Source: Cognatazoarcus halotolerans
GTDB taxonomy: Bacteria; Pseudomonadota; Gammaproteobacteria; Burkholderiales; Rhodocyclaceae
Direction of reading: 5' to 3'
NCBI RefSeq assembly: GCF_009800965.1
Contig: NZ_WUAF01000006.1
Span: 217,064-281,063, forward strand
Length of the DNA stretch: 64,000 nt
Part shown: piece by piece, positions 26,968-36,500 of the stretch
Layout: every line of letters starts with the position of its first letter
How positions within the stretch are numbered: position 1 is the first letter of the stretch
Notes under the pieces: generated by a model
Database searches by the model: none
Told to the model about the DNA's origin: nothing
What the model saw: only the letters and a program-made list of their open reading frames with translations
Position numbers and translations under genes: made by a program

Positions 26968-29121
26968 TCATGCGCTCCCGTCGAATCGCAGGAAGAGTTG
27001 CCGGAGTTCGCGCAGCCACTGCAACGCGAGCGGTTCGGCCGGATGGGCGAAGCGCACCTGTGCACGTTCGCCGATCCATGCCCGTACCGGGTCGTCGAGC
27101 CCTACCTCGACTTCGAAGAACGCCTTTTCGGTACGGATTGCGTCCGGATCCCGGGGCAGGGTCTCGAGCGGGCCGCCGAAGCGTTCCGCCAGTGCGGGAC
27201 TGGGCAGCACATGGCTGGCGCCCGCGGCGGCGCGCAGTACGTGCGCAGGCAGGCTCCGATCCGCCGCGCTGGAGAGACGCACGCTGACGCTGGTGCTGTC
27301 GAGGCGTACCCGGGCGGCGGCGTCGTGCGGGACAATCGCATGTACCGTCAGTGCATCGGTGCGCAGTACATGGCCGAGCGTCCCGCCGCGCGGCAGATAG
27401 CTGCCCGGCAGATCGTCCTGATGAGCGATGGCAAGTTCGCCGTCGGTTTGCGCCCGCAATTCGAGCGCGGCAACACGTTGTTCGAGTTCGGCGAGTTCCG
27501 AACCGGTACTGGCGATCTGCTGGGCGAGATCGCCCAGCGCGCGGGGGTCGTTCAGCAAGGCATCGAAACGCCGTGTTTCGAGTGCGGCGAGGCGGCTTCT
27601 GGTTTCCCGCACCTGGGTAATGAGCGCGGGATCGTCGAGTTCGGCGATGAGCTGCCCGCTGGTGACCCGGTCGCCGTCACGGGCCCTGAGTGTCCGTACG
27701 AAGCCGCCGTTCTGCGCCGTCAGTCGCGATTGCTCGGGCAGCGCCGTGACGGCCGGTACCGTTGTCGCCGACGGAACCGGTATCGCGACCAACGCGAGCG
27801 CCATGATTGCGATGCCGGTGAACAGCCTGCGCCTCGCGGGCGAACGGATGCGCCCCGCATCGGGCGCAAGCCATGCGTGGACCGCGTTCCTGAGTGGCAG
27901 GGCAATCACCGCGACGAGCATGAACAGGCCGGCGATCAGTCCGAGGATCGGGGAAAAGCCCGCGATCCAGCCGACCACCCGGTAGGCGACCAGGATCTGG
28001 AAAAGCCATGAGGCGGGCGCATAGAGCACCAGCCATTTCGTTTCCCCCGGCGAGGCCTCGAGCAGCGGCATCGACGTGCGCAGCAGATGGCGGCCGACGC
28101 GTGCATGCCACCAGCGCTGGCTGCGCGAGGCGAGGTTGGGCAGGTCGAGCAGATCGGCAAGCACGTAGTAGCCGTCGAAGCGCAGCAGCGGATTGCCGTT
28201 GAACAGCAGGGACGAAACCGCGCCGATGAAGAAGGTCGTCAGCGCGACGTCGCTCAGCATGCCGGGCGAGACGGCCAGCCAGATCCACAGCGCCGCCGCG
28301 GCGATCGCCAGCTCGGTCATCACGCCCGCGGCACTCACCAGGGCACGGTGACGGCGATCGAAGGTGTTCGCCGCGCTTGCGTCGACGAAGGGTACGGGCA
28401 TCAGCACCAGCAAGGTGAAACCTGCGCTGCCCACCGTGCCGCCCCATTTGCGGATGCAGAGTCCGTGTGCGAGTTCGTGAAGGCCCTTCATGACGGGATA
28501 GACCGCCCACGCGATGATGACGAAGCGGGGCGAGCCTGCCGCTGCGCCGATCGCATTGGCCAGCGCTTCCCACTCGCTAGCCGCGACGAGTGCGCTGGCG
28601 ATGATCGCGCAAAGCCAGAGCACGAGCGCCGCGCGCGTGAACAGCGGGGCGGCCCATGGCATCACGCGGTTCAACAGTTGCTGGGGGTTGAAGAGCTTGA
28701 TGCGCATCGCCAGCGGGCTGAGTGCGGCGATCTTGCGCCGGCGTTCGATCCTGCGGGTTTCCTCGATCCGCGTCGGCAGATCGGGAAGGACGTTGGCACG
28801 CAGGAATCCGGCCGCGCTGAGCCTGGCGAGCAACTCCAGTGTTTCCGGCTGGCTCGGCGTGGTGTTGCCGTGTCCCTCCAGCAGGCGGTGCCACAGCCGG
28901 TCGAGTTCCTGCGAGCCGTCGAGCATGCCGACCAGTCGCCATGCGCCATCGTTGAGACGCAGTTGCTGCCGTGACCCCGGACCCGAAAGGATGTGCCAGA
29001 CCACACCGCGCGAACGTTGGCGGCGATGGACCACGCTGCCGAGAAGCGCCGGGCGAAGGTGCGCGAATTCATGCCAGCGGTCGCTGTACAGTTCGCCGTT
29101 CAAAATCCGGTCCTCGTCCAT
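26968..29121 (-). CDS. S2P-like (M50) membrane metalloprotease with PqqD-like N-terminus and HlyD/lipoyl-like C-terminus
   Basis: About 717 residues from ATG 29121 (another ATG at 29139 is possible). The N-terminal 110 residues look PqqD/winged-helix like. A multi-pass membrane region (about 160-440) contains the zinc motif HELAH at 215-219 and the second S2P motif NPLLRFDGYYVL, with the metal-binding Asp at 316. The C-terminal 270 residues hold a half-lipoyl motif (TAQNGGFVRTLRARDGDRVT), a short coiled coil and a barrel segment, as in HlyD adaptors. It resembles 'peptide zinc metalloprotease' export proteins. It overlaps the GAF-HlyD gene by 22 bp and precedes the SecA-like gene. Protease activity is likely because the motifs are intact; its substrate is unknown. 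Confidence 0.85.
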   Translation of the reverse strand: MDEDRILNGELYSDRWHEFAHLRPALLGSVVHRRQRSRGVVWHILSGPGSRQQLRLNDGAWRLVGMLDGSQELDRLWHRLLEGHGNTTPSQPETLELLARLSAAGFLRANVLPDLPTRIEETRRIERRRKIAALSPLAMRIKLFNPQQLLNRVMPWAAPLFTRAALVLWLCAIIASALVAASEWEALANAIGAAAGSPRFVIIAWAVYPVMKGLHELAHGLCIRKWGGTVGSAGFTLLVLMPVPFVDASAANTFDRRHRALVSAAGVMTELAIAAAALWIWLAVSPGMLSDVALTTFFIGAVSSLLFNGNPLLRFDGYYVLADLLDLPNLASRSQRWWHARVGRHLLRTSMPLLEASPGETKWLVLYAPASWLFQILVAYRVVGWIAGFSPILGLIAGLFMLVAVIALPLRNAVHAWLAPDAGRIRSPARRRLFTGIAIMALALVAIPVPSATTVPAVTALPEQSRLTAQNGGFVRTLRARDGDRVTSGQLIAELDDPALITQVRETRSRLAALETRRFDALLNDPRALGDLAQQIASTGSELAELEQRVAALELRAQTDGELAIAHQDDLPGSYLPRGGTLGHVLRTDALTVHAIVPHDAAARVRLDSTSVSVRLSSAADRSLPAHVLRAAAGASHVLPSPALAERFGGPLETLPRDPDAIRTEKAFFEVEVGLDDPVRAWIGERAQVRFAHPAEPLALQWLRELRQLFLRFDGSA

Positions 29122-30482
29122 AGCTCGAGGCCGATCCACGCGCGCACGCGACGGGTGAGCTGACCGAGGAGCGAACCACTGCCGGCGTCCATGCGGGCGT
29201 AACCACGCATGCCGGGCTGCGCTGCCGCAGGGGCATCGTGCAGCTCGGCTTCCACCGCCACGAAATGCCGTCCGTCGCGCTCGGTGGTGACCGGCATGAT
29301 TCGCCTCAGTTCGAAGTCGATGCGTTGTTCCGGCAGCGCGGCGAGCGCGAGCCTGCCATGAGCGCCGACGGCGAGGAGACCGACATCGCGTTCGTCGACT
29401 TCGATCATCAGTCTGTAGCGCGCCCGGGGGGCGACGACCAGCAGGACCTCGCCGCGTTCGACCGGGTTGCCCTGTGCCTGGTCGAGGTCGCCGGTGAGCA
29501 CGACGCTGTCCATCGGCGCGCGCAACAGGCTGCGTTCGAGTTGATGGTCGATCAGCGCGATGCGGGCACTTGCTTCGTCCGCGCGGGCGTCGGACACCAC
29601 CATCTGGCTGCGGTCGGCCTGGCTCTGCGCGGCCGCGAATGCGTTGCGGTACTGGGCCAGCTCGCTTTCCAGGCGGCGACGTTCGAGCTTGAGATCGCGA
29701 TCCGCCAGTTGGAGCAGGACCTCGCCCTCGCGTACCGTGTCGCCCGGTCGCACGAAGGCTTTCTCGATGTAGCCATCGGCCGGAGCGACCAGGGCGCGCT
29801 GCATTTCGCCCTCGATACGTGCCTCGGCGCTCACCGTGCGATCGACCGGAAGCAGCAGCCCGGCGAGGACCGCGCAGCTCGCGGCGATCGCAACTGCACG
29901 GCGGAAACCGCTGCCCTGTTCCGGCGCCGTGACGAACCGGGCGTGAAGGCGCTTCAGCAAGGGCATCCCCGCCCGTTCATGCAGTGCGAGGGCCGGCCCA
30001 GCCAGCACGGCGACGTGTTCCAGCAGTTCGCGAGTGGGTGTCGGAAAACCCTGTTCGGCATCGGTTTCGAGCAGCAGCGCACCGACGATGCGTTCGTCGG
30101 CAGGCATGGGTACGGTGCACACCCGCGTACCGGTCGAGCGGGCCAGGGCGAGATGGGCATGGCTCACATGCAGCGTCTCTTCGGCTGCGGGTAGCGGGGC
30201 CACGATGGTCGTTGCCTGGTCGATCGCTTCGTCCATTGCGGCAGCGACGGCGGGGTCGTCGAGTTCGTCATGGCGGGTGCTGGCGCTGTGGGCCTGTGCG
30301 ATCAGGCGCGCTGCGCCGTCGCGGACCACGCCGACATAGGCGTTGTGCAGTCCGAGCGATGCGCACAGCTCGCTGGCCATCGCCGCCGCGGCCTCGTCAA
30401 GGCTCCTGGCCGAGAGAATCCTGGCCTGCACGCGAAGCGAGAGGGCGAGCGGGTCGGGAGGCGAGGCGTCGATTGCATTCAT
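29100..30482 (-). CDS. GAF-domain/HlyD adaptor fusion protein
   Basis: A 460-residue protein. ATG 30482 (MNAIDASPPDP) is preferred over an upstream frame start at 30590, whose first 36 residues look non-coding. Residues about 15-165 form a GAF-like cytoplasmic domain (ELCASLGLHNAYVGVVRDG, VGALLLETDAEQGFPTPTRE). One TM helix follows at about 195-213 (AVAIAASCAVLAGLLLPVD). The remainder is a HlyD adaptor: the lipoyl half APADGYIEKAFVRPGDTVREG, an alpha hairpin, the second half LRAPMDSVVLTGDL and a barrel. Fusing a cytoplasmic sensory-type domain to a periplasmic adaptor is unusual. As the first gene of the long minus-strand series, it may set the response of the export apparatus to a ligand; this is inference. 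Confidence 0.85.
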   Translation of the reverse strand: MNAIDASPPDPLALSLRVQARILSARSLDEAAAAMASELCASLGLHNAYVGVVRDGAARLIAQAHSASTRHDELDDPAVAAAMDEAIDQATTIVAPLPAAEETLHVSHAHLALARSTGTRVCTVPMPADERIVGALLLETDAEQGFPTPTRELLEHVAVLAGPALALHERAGMPLLKRLHARFVTAPEQGSGFRRAVAIAASCAVLAGLLLPVDRTVSAEARIEGEMQRALVAPADGYIEKAFVRPGDTVREGEVLLQLADRDLKLERRRLESELAQYRNAFAAAQSQADRSQMVVSDARADEASARIALIDHQLERSLLRAPMDSVVLTGDLDQAQGNPVERGEVLLVVAPRARYRLMIEVDERDVGLLAVGAHGRLALAALPEQRIDFELRRIMPVTTERDGRHFVAVEAELHDAPAAAQPGMRGYARMDAGSGSLLGQLTRRVRAWIGLELWTRTGF

Positions 30483-30663
30483 CCGGGCTGGGCGATCGAA
30501 ATGATGTCCGGGGGTCGATGTGTGTAACGGCACCGCGCCCCTCCGACTTGAGGCCGCGGGGGCGTGGTTTGTGACTTTGCGTGACGGCACCGAGGGCGAC
30601 TCCCGTCGCCCACTTGCCGGCGTTTGCTAGAATTCGCATTTGTCATTTTCTGGGGGTGGCGGA
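30483..30663. promoter_or_regulatory. Divergent promoter region between the export cluster and tssA
   Basis: This 181-bp region drives genes in both directions. A TAGAAT hexamer at 30628-30633 is a plausible -10 for tssA, but no good -35 lies 16-18 bases before it. A 12-bp direct repeat, GTAACGGCACCG at 30524-30535 and GTGACGGCACCG at 30581-30592, differs at one base and could be an operator. A GGGGGTGGCGGA stretch just before 30664 serves as the tssA ribosome binding site. Confidence 0.4.
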
Positions 30664-31713
30664 ATGCAACTGGCAAGCCTGCTGGCGCCCGTTCCTGGCG
30701 GAACCGGTTGCGGCGAAGATCTCAGCTTTTCGGACGAATTTGACGAGATTGCCGAAGCGCGGCGTGAAGACGATCCTTCGTTGGCGCAGGGCGAGTGGAT
30801 CAGCGTCCTGAAGGAAGCGGACTGGTCGCGGGTCGCACGGATCTGCGAAACCCTGCTGGTCGAACGCAGCAAGGATCTGCGCATTGCCGGCTGGCTTGCC
30901 GAAGCATGGGCCCGTCAGCACGGTCTTGCCGGCGTGGCCGCCGGTTTCCGCTTGGTCGAAGGCCTTTGCGCCAGTTACTGGGATGCGCTTCATCCGCTAC
31001 CAGAGGACGGCGATCAGGAACTGCGGGCCGGGGCGCTGGCCTGGTTTGCCGGCCACGCGACCGAGTGGCTTAGGCGCTCGCCGCTGACCGATTCGCCGCA
31101 GGGCCGCTATGGTCTTGCCGATCTCGAGGCGGCGCGCGCGCATGCCCGCAATCCCGAAACGACTCAAGGCGATGGCCATGCCGCGGCAAGCGACCGGGTG
31201 AGCATCGATCGGATCGAGGCGGCGCGCCGTACCACACCCGTGGAGCGCTTGCGGGCCTTCGCAGCCGCCGCACATGACTGCGGGGCGGCGCTCGATGCGC
31301 TCGAGAGTTTGCTGGCGGGCTATCTCGGCGAGGAGGCGCCGGGATGGGCGCCCGCGCGCGAGGTGCTGGAAACCTTGCAGACTGCGCTCGGGGGTTTCCC
31401 CGGTGAGGCCTGCGCTGCGCTGCCAGCCGAGGAACAGGATGCCGCTGTCGCACAGGTGCCCGCCCTGCCACTTCGGCAGGAAGATCTGGGCGCGGGCATG
31501 ACGCGGGAAAGGGCGATTCGCCAATTGCGAGAGGTGGCGGCGTTCTTCCGCGCCACCGAACCGCACAGTCCGGTGGCCTATCTGGCCGACAAGGCCGCGC
31601 GCTGGGGTGAAATGCCCCTGCACGACTGGTTGCGAAGCGTGGTGCGGGACGACGGGGAATTGGCGAGGATCGAGGAGCTGCTGGGACTTGAGGCGCGCGA
31701 CGGCGGCGGCTGA
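30664..31713 (+). CDS. tssA: T6SS protein TssA (ImpA family)
   Basis: A 349-residue TssA from ATG 30664; a TTG in the same frame at 30640 has no ribosome binding site, whereas a G-rich site directly precedes 30664. Residues about 1-115 form the ImpA N-terminal domain (LLAPVPGGTGCGEDLSF, the conserved WSRVARICETLLVERSKDLRIAGWL segment and LHPLPEDGDQE). The middle is variable. The C-terminus carries the conserved TRERAIRQLREVAAFFRATEPHSPVAYL block. TssA caps the assembling sheath in the cytoplasm. It converges on the OmpA-like gene with only 16 bp between them, and the sheath genes it serves are not in this window. Confidence 0.92.
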   Translation: MQLASLLAPVPGGTGCGEDLSFSDEFDEIAEARREDDPSLAQGEWISVLKEADWSRVARICETLLVERSKDLRIAGWLAEAWARQHGLAGVAAGFRLVEGLCASYWDALHPLPEDGDQELRAGALAWFAGHATEWLRRSPLTDSPQGRYGLADLEAARAHARNPETTQGDGHAAASDRVSIDRIEAARRTTPVERLRAFAAAAHDCGAALDALESLLAGYLGEEAPGWAPAREVLETLQTALGGFPGEACAALPAEEQDAAVAQVPALPLRQEDLGAGMTRERAIRQLREVAAFFRATEPHSPVAYLADKAARWGEMPLHDWLRSVVRDDGELARIEELLGLEARDGGG

Positions 31714-31729
31714 CCGTCCCGGCTGTTCT

Positions 31730-32524
31730 CTAGCGCACGATCCGGAACTCTATGCGGCGGTTCCGGGCGCGGCCATCTTCGCTGGCATTGTCCGCGATCG
31801 GGCGGTCGGGGCCGGCGCCCAGTGCGCTGAGCCGTTCGGCTGCGATGCCCTTGTTGACCAGATAATCCCTTACCGTACCGGCGCGGGCGAGGCTGAGGGC
31901 GACATTGGCGAGACGCTCGCCACTGCTGTCGGTATGGCCGATGATCTGGATCCGCTCGGATCCGAGGTCGCGGACGACCCGTGCCAGCTGGTCCACGAGC
32001 GCGATGCCCTGGGGTGTCAGCGTGGCGCTGCCGCTGCGGAATTCGATGATCCGGTTGGCGAGTGCATCGTCGAGGGTGGATTGGGCACTCTTGCCGATGC
32101 GCAGGCTGCTGTTGACCGTGTAGGCCGGACTGAGCGCCCTGGCGATTTCGCTTACCAGCCCCTGGCGCTGCACCTCGTTGGCAACCGTGCCGCTCAGGGC
32201 GACGCGGGTACCGTCGATCTCGAGGCGACCATCGCGAATCTGTCTCAGATTGTCTCCCAGTGCGGCGGTGACCCGTCCGGTCCATCCTGGCGGCGGCAGG
32301 ACGCCGCCCACCTCCAGCTGGTCCACGATCCGATCATTTCCGTAGATGGCACGCAGTCTGCCGAGGATGGCGGCGCGTGCGGCCTCGTCGGGAACGGTAC
32401 CGCTGGCGATGACCGGGCCCGGTGCAGGCGTCGCCGTTTCGGCCGCCGTAGTGGCGGGGGCGAGCGAGGTGAGAACGATGGCCGCGAGCGGCATGAGCAA
32501 GCGAAGGGCGAAATTCATGTTCAT
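31730..32524 (-). CDS. OmpA-family protein with BON-like N-terminal domains, T6SS cluster
   Basis: 264 residues from ATG 32524, which overlaps the tagF stop in an ATGA pair; a longer frame runs upstream through tagF but is not the real start. A signal peptide (RLLMPLAAIVLTSLAPATTAAE) is followed by two small BON-like domains (about 45-150; LEVGGVLPPPGW, RLEIDGTRVALSGTVANE). The C-terminal OmpA peptidoglycan-binding domain (about 155-264) has IEFRSGSATLTPQG, IIGHTDSSG and NRRIEFRIV. It would anchor to the cell wall from the periplasm. In T6SS clusters such proteins stabilise the membrane complex, often replacing an OmpA domain on TssL. The role is from context; the domain call is firm. Confidence 0.87.
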   Translation of the reverse strand: MNMNFALRLLMPLAAIVLTSLAPATTAAETATPAPGPVIASGTVPDEAARAAILGRLRAIYGNDRIVDQLEVGGVLPPPGWTGRVTAALGDNLRQIRDGRLEIDGTRVALSGTVANEVQRQGLVSEIARALSPAYTVNSSLRIGKSAQSTLDDALANRIIEFRSGSATLTPQGIALVDQLARVVRDLGSERIQIIGHTDSSGERLANVALSLARAGTVRDYLVNKGIAAERLSALGAGPDRPIADNASEDGRARNRRIEFRIVR

Positions 32525-33504
32525 TCCCCCAGGAATACTTCGCGGAAGCTGCTTACCGCGCGGTCGAGCGACAGCGCCGGCTGCGATAGATAGCTCGAAA
32601 GTTTGGTGAGTCCGTAATCGGCGCCGAGCTGCTCGTCGACCCATTCGGGATAATCGATCCGGATGTTGTGCGGCTCCGCTCCACCGGGCGCAAGTGCATC
32701 CACGAGATTCAGCGCGGATGCGCCCTGGAAGCCCACGATCAGCCGCATCTGGCCGTTGATCGATGTCAGCAGAATCTGCAGTTCGGCGCTGGTGCGACGC
32801 AAGAATCCGCCGATCAGGTGCAGCCACAGCGTGGCCACGGTGTCGCGCAGTGCCGCGCTCTCGGGCAGCGGCAGATCGAGGCCCCGGGCAATTGCGGCGC
32901 CCGGCGTGGTGGATAGGGGCCGCAGCAGCAGGCCGAGAGCGATGATCAGGCGACGCAGATCGATCTTCCGGCCGGTCCGTGACAGCTGCGCCTCGAGCTC
33001 GCCGCAGCGGTGACTGGTGAGAAATTCGTGAATCGTGCTGAGGCCCTGCTCATGGGGTGTGAGCGCGATTGGGTCGCCGGCGAATGCCTGCAATGCTGGC
33101 GCCGCATCGTCCGCGCGGCAGGCCGCACTCGCTACGCTGCCCAGTCGCGCCCAGGTCGTGGACAGGCGCGCCGGTGCGTTCGAGAGAAAACCGAGTGGAT
33201 CGTCGGACTCGACCTCGATCACGGAAATGAACGGAAAGCGTCGTGCCGAAGTGTCGCGGCTTGGTGCGAGGTGACCCGCGATCGAGAGGCGGGAGCGCGC
33301 CCCGAGGAAGGCGAAATCGATTGGCGGACAGGCGTCGTAGAGCGGCTTCCAGCGCGGGTTCTCGGCGAGCAGTTCCATTACCTGCGAAAGCCAGCGGTCG
33401 AGGGGGGTGAGCAGTCTGGAATCTCCGCTGCTGCGCACGAAATCGTCCCGCGAGGGCAGTTTGCCGAAGTAGGCGGGATGGCGGCCAATCACCGGTGTGC
33501 TCAT
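32521..33504 (-). CDS. tagF: T6SS-associated protein TagF
   Basis: A 327-residue protein from ATG 33504, overlapping the tssM stop by 4 bp (ATGA). The N-terminal 150 residues match the TagF/ImpM domain: GRHPAYFGKLPSRDDFVRS, the short Trp-rich segment LAENPRWKPLYDACPPIDF and RRFPFISVIEVES. The C-terminal part is longer than the minimal domain and ends in LDRAVSSFREVFLGE. TagF is known as a post-translational repressor of T6SS that works with the FHA protein, so it links this block with tagH-pppA at 1838-4419. It is part of the tssM-tagF-ompA minus-strand run, where every junction overlaps. Confidence 0.9.
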   Translation of the reverse strand: MSTPVIGRHPAYFGKLPSRDDFVRSSGDSRLLTPLDRWLSQVMELLAENPRWKPLYDACPPIDFAFLGARSRLSIAGHLAPSRDTSARRFPFISVIEVESDDPLGFLSNAPARLSTTWARLGSVASAACRADDAAPALQAFAGDPIALTPHEQGLSTIHEFLTSHRCGELEAQLSRTGRKIDLRRLIIALGLLLRPLSTTPGAAIARGLDLPLPESAALRDTVATLWLHLIGGFLRRTSAELQILLTSINGQMRLIVGFQGASALNLVDALAPGGAEPHNIRIDYPEWVDEQLGADYGLTKLSSYLSQPALSLDRAVSSFREVFLGE

Positions 33505-36500
33505 TTCGCCGCTCCGCTTGGGGTGATCCCGGTCGCAGCCGGCATGGGGCCGGCAATGCGTTCGGGCAGCGCGGCGGCGGCCAGCCCGGGACGGGTGGGT
33601 GCCGTGTTGTCGCTCGCCCGGGTTTCGGGGCTGCTGATGATGCGCAGTGCGAGGCTTACCGTGAGTGATTCCGCCGACCACGACATTTCGAAACTCCCGT
33701 CGCTGAGGCGCTTCCGCTGCGCGCTGCTGATCAGGCGTTCGAGACCGAAGCGACCCGGATGATTGACGATCTCGATAGTCTTTCCATCGAAGGTGGTGGC
33801 GGTGATGCGCGCGCCGGGAGTGCCGCCCTCGTTCGGCCACACGAAGTTGGCCCATTGCGGCGGCGTGTTGCGGTAGCGCAGCCGCTGGCCATCGATTTCG
33901 ACGGTGTATTCGGCCGTTCCCGGGACCGGTCGGGGTTGCAGTTGAAACACGGTACGGCCGGACGCGGCACCGGTCTTGCCGCCTGCCGCATCCGAGCCGC
34001 CGGCCAGCGGCGCAACCCAGGTGCCCACGCCGGTGACGAATGCGGGATTGAGGCGCACGCCGAGATCGCCCCAGGTGCGCGGGGTGACGAGATCGCCACG
34101 GCGTACCACCAGCGGTCCGACCGCGGTATCGAGATAGCGGGTGATCGCGCCGTCAGGCCCGAAGATCTTGCCGATTTCGGCCGGCGTTGCCTCGATGCGT
34201 GCGCCTGTGTCGAAGGGGTACTTCGTCGCCAGTCCCTTGTTGAACGGATCGAGCACCTGGGCCTGCCAGACCTTGTTCAGCTCGGTCTCGGCGGGGGTGA
34301 CCAGCGCGTTGAAGGTCTGCAGCAGCGGCCGTACCAGCAGCGGCCGGATCACCACCCGCTGTGCGTCGTTCATGCCCGAGAGCATCTGTTCGTCGACGAA
34401 GCGGAGGGTCTCGGCCAGTTCCGAACCACCGCCCTCGATGGTCTCCTGCATGAGCTTGCGCGCGCCGGGGCCGGGGTCGCCCTGGTTATGCAACTGGTTG
34501 AGGCGCCCGCGTACTGCCGCGAGCTGTTTCAGATAAGTGTCGAGCAGGGTGGGGGTGCTGTCGCGCGCCATGGTCAGCCGGGAAATGCCGGCGAAGGCCT
34601 CGCCGATCGGACCCATCTGCACGGCAGCGGCCGGCGCGGTGACGTTCACGTCGAGCGCGACGCGACTCGGCGCCATGCGCAGGATCGAGCGCTTGAACCA
34701 CTCGACGAAACCCGTCCGGGCACGCTCGAGACCCACGTTGAGTTGGCCGGGATTGTCCCAGGCGGTTTCCTCGTCGATTTTCCGGAGCAGCGCACCGATC
34801 GGCGAGCGTTGCGGATCGCCGAGAACGTTCACCCGTTTGACGGCATCGTCGAAATCGTCGAAGGGATTCACCGCGATGCCTTGCGCGAAAGCCTTCCAGG
34901 CCTCGGCGTAATCGGCCTTGTAGGCCGCGACCAGTTGCTTCCTGATCTGCTCCGGGCTGCCCTCCAGGGTGAGATCGTCGCGGGTGGAGATGTTGAGGAC
35001 CCAGTCCGCGCTTTGCAGCGATTCGTTGGCGGCCCGGCGTATTTCCGGCTCCACATAGTCGCGCCAGGCCTTCACGGTGAACGCGCCGGAGACCACCTGG
35101 CTGCCGGCGATCAGCCCGGCGTTGTCCTTGTCGACGATGCCGGCGACGGTGACTGGCGCAAAGCGGGTCGAGGCGCGCGCCTTTATTTCGGCATAGACCC
35201 GCTCCTGCGCGGGCATGCCGCGCACTACGCGGCGCAGGTTCTGTCGAGCCTGATCGACCACGCCGAGATCGGGTTGGATGCGCGGCCAGTCGGGGTCTGC
35301 GGCGTGGGCGAGATGGAATGAGAGGATGCGTTCGGCAAGGCGGATCATCTGCTCGCGCGGCATGTTGCCGCGGTTGTTGTCCAGCCAGCCGCGCCAGAAA
35401 CGGGTGAGTTGATCGCTCAGATGGCCTACCTCGACGTGCTCGGGCGAGGCCAGCATGAGGTAGGCCTTGAGCGCGTTGTAGGCGTCTTCGACCTTGCGCG
35501 GCGATGCCTCGCGGTAGCGCGTGTCGGCGGGGCTGGAGGCGGCGCTTGCCGGTTCCGGGGGCGCTTCGAGCGTGTCGGCGTTGCGGTTCACCTCGTCGAG
35601 AAAGATCTCGAGGTTCTGGCTCACCGGCTTGAGCAGTACCACACGGATGCCCGCGTAGTACTCATCGCGCAGCCGTGCCTCGATACGCTCGCCCTGATAA
35701 AGGCCGAGGCTGATCGACAGCGGGCGCGTGTCGCGAAAATGCTGCAGCTGGTCGAGACGGTCCTGCAGGATCTCGAGCGCTTCGAGACGCGACTGCAGGT
35801 CGGTGCGCCCATCCTGCAGCTTGACCGCCTTGTCGAGATCGGCGGTGACATTGGCGAGCAGCTGACGGTTGCCGATGTAGGACCAGGTCCAGCCGGCCAG
35901 CGCGCCGCCGAGCAGCGCCATCGACAGCACGAAGGCGCCCTGGCGCAGGCGTTGCCTCGTGCGGCTGGTCTGGCGGCGCACCAGGTTGCGGTCGGCAAAG
36001 ATGACGCGGGCGAAGAGATCCTTGAGGAAGAAGCCGTTGCGCGAGGCGATGCGGGTGCTCTGCACGGTATTGCCGGCAAGTCCGAAGCGTTGTTCGATAC
36101 GGCTCTCTGCATTGCTGCGGGTCTCGCCTTCCTGCAACGCGCTGGTGAAGTAGAAGCCGCGGAAGATCGGCTTGAACTGGAAGGGGTTGTCTTCGAACAG
36201 GGTGGCGACGAAGGCTCTCAGCGCGGGCTTGAGCGCCGCGAATTCGAGCGGAAAGGCGAGCAGACCAGGTGGCATGCTGCCGCCCCGGGCGAGCGACATC
36301 TGTACCACGCTCATCTCGCGAAGGCCCTGGTAAAGCGTTTCGAAGTGGCTGTCGAAGCGGGCGATTGCGTCGTTGCCGCGATCGGGCTCGAAAGGCAGTG
36401 AGGCGCCCCAGACGCGATTGCGTTCGCCGCTGTCGGCGTCCTGGAAGAACTCGTTGAAGCCGGTGATGAGGTCGGCCTTGGTGAATATCAGATAGACCGG

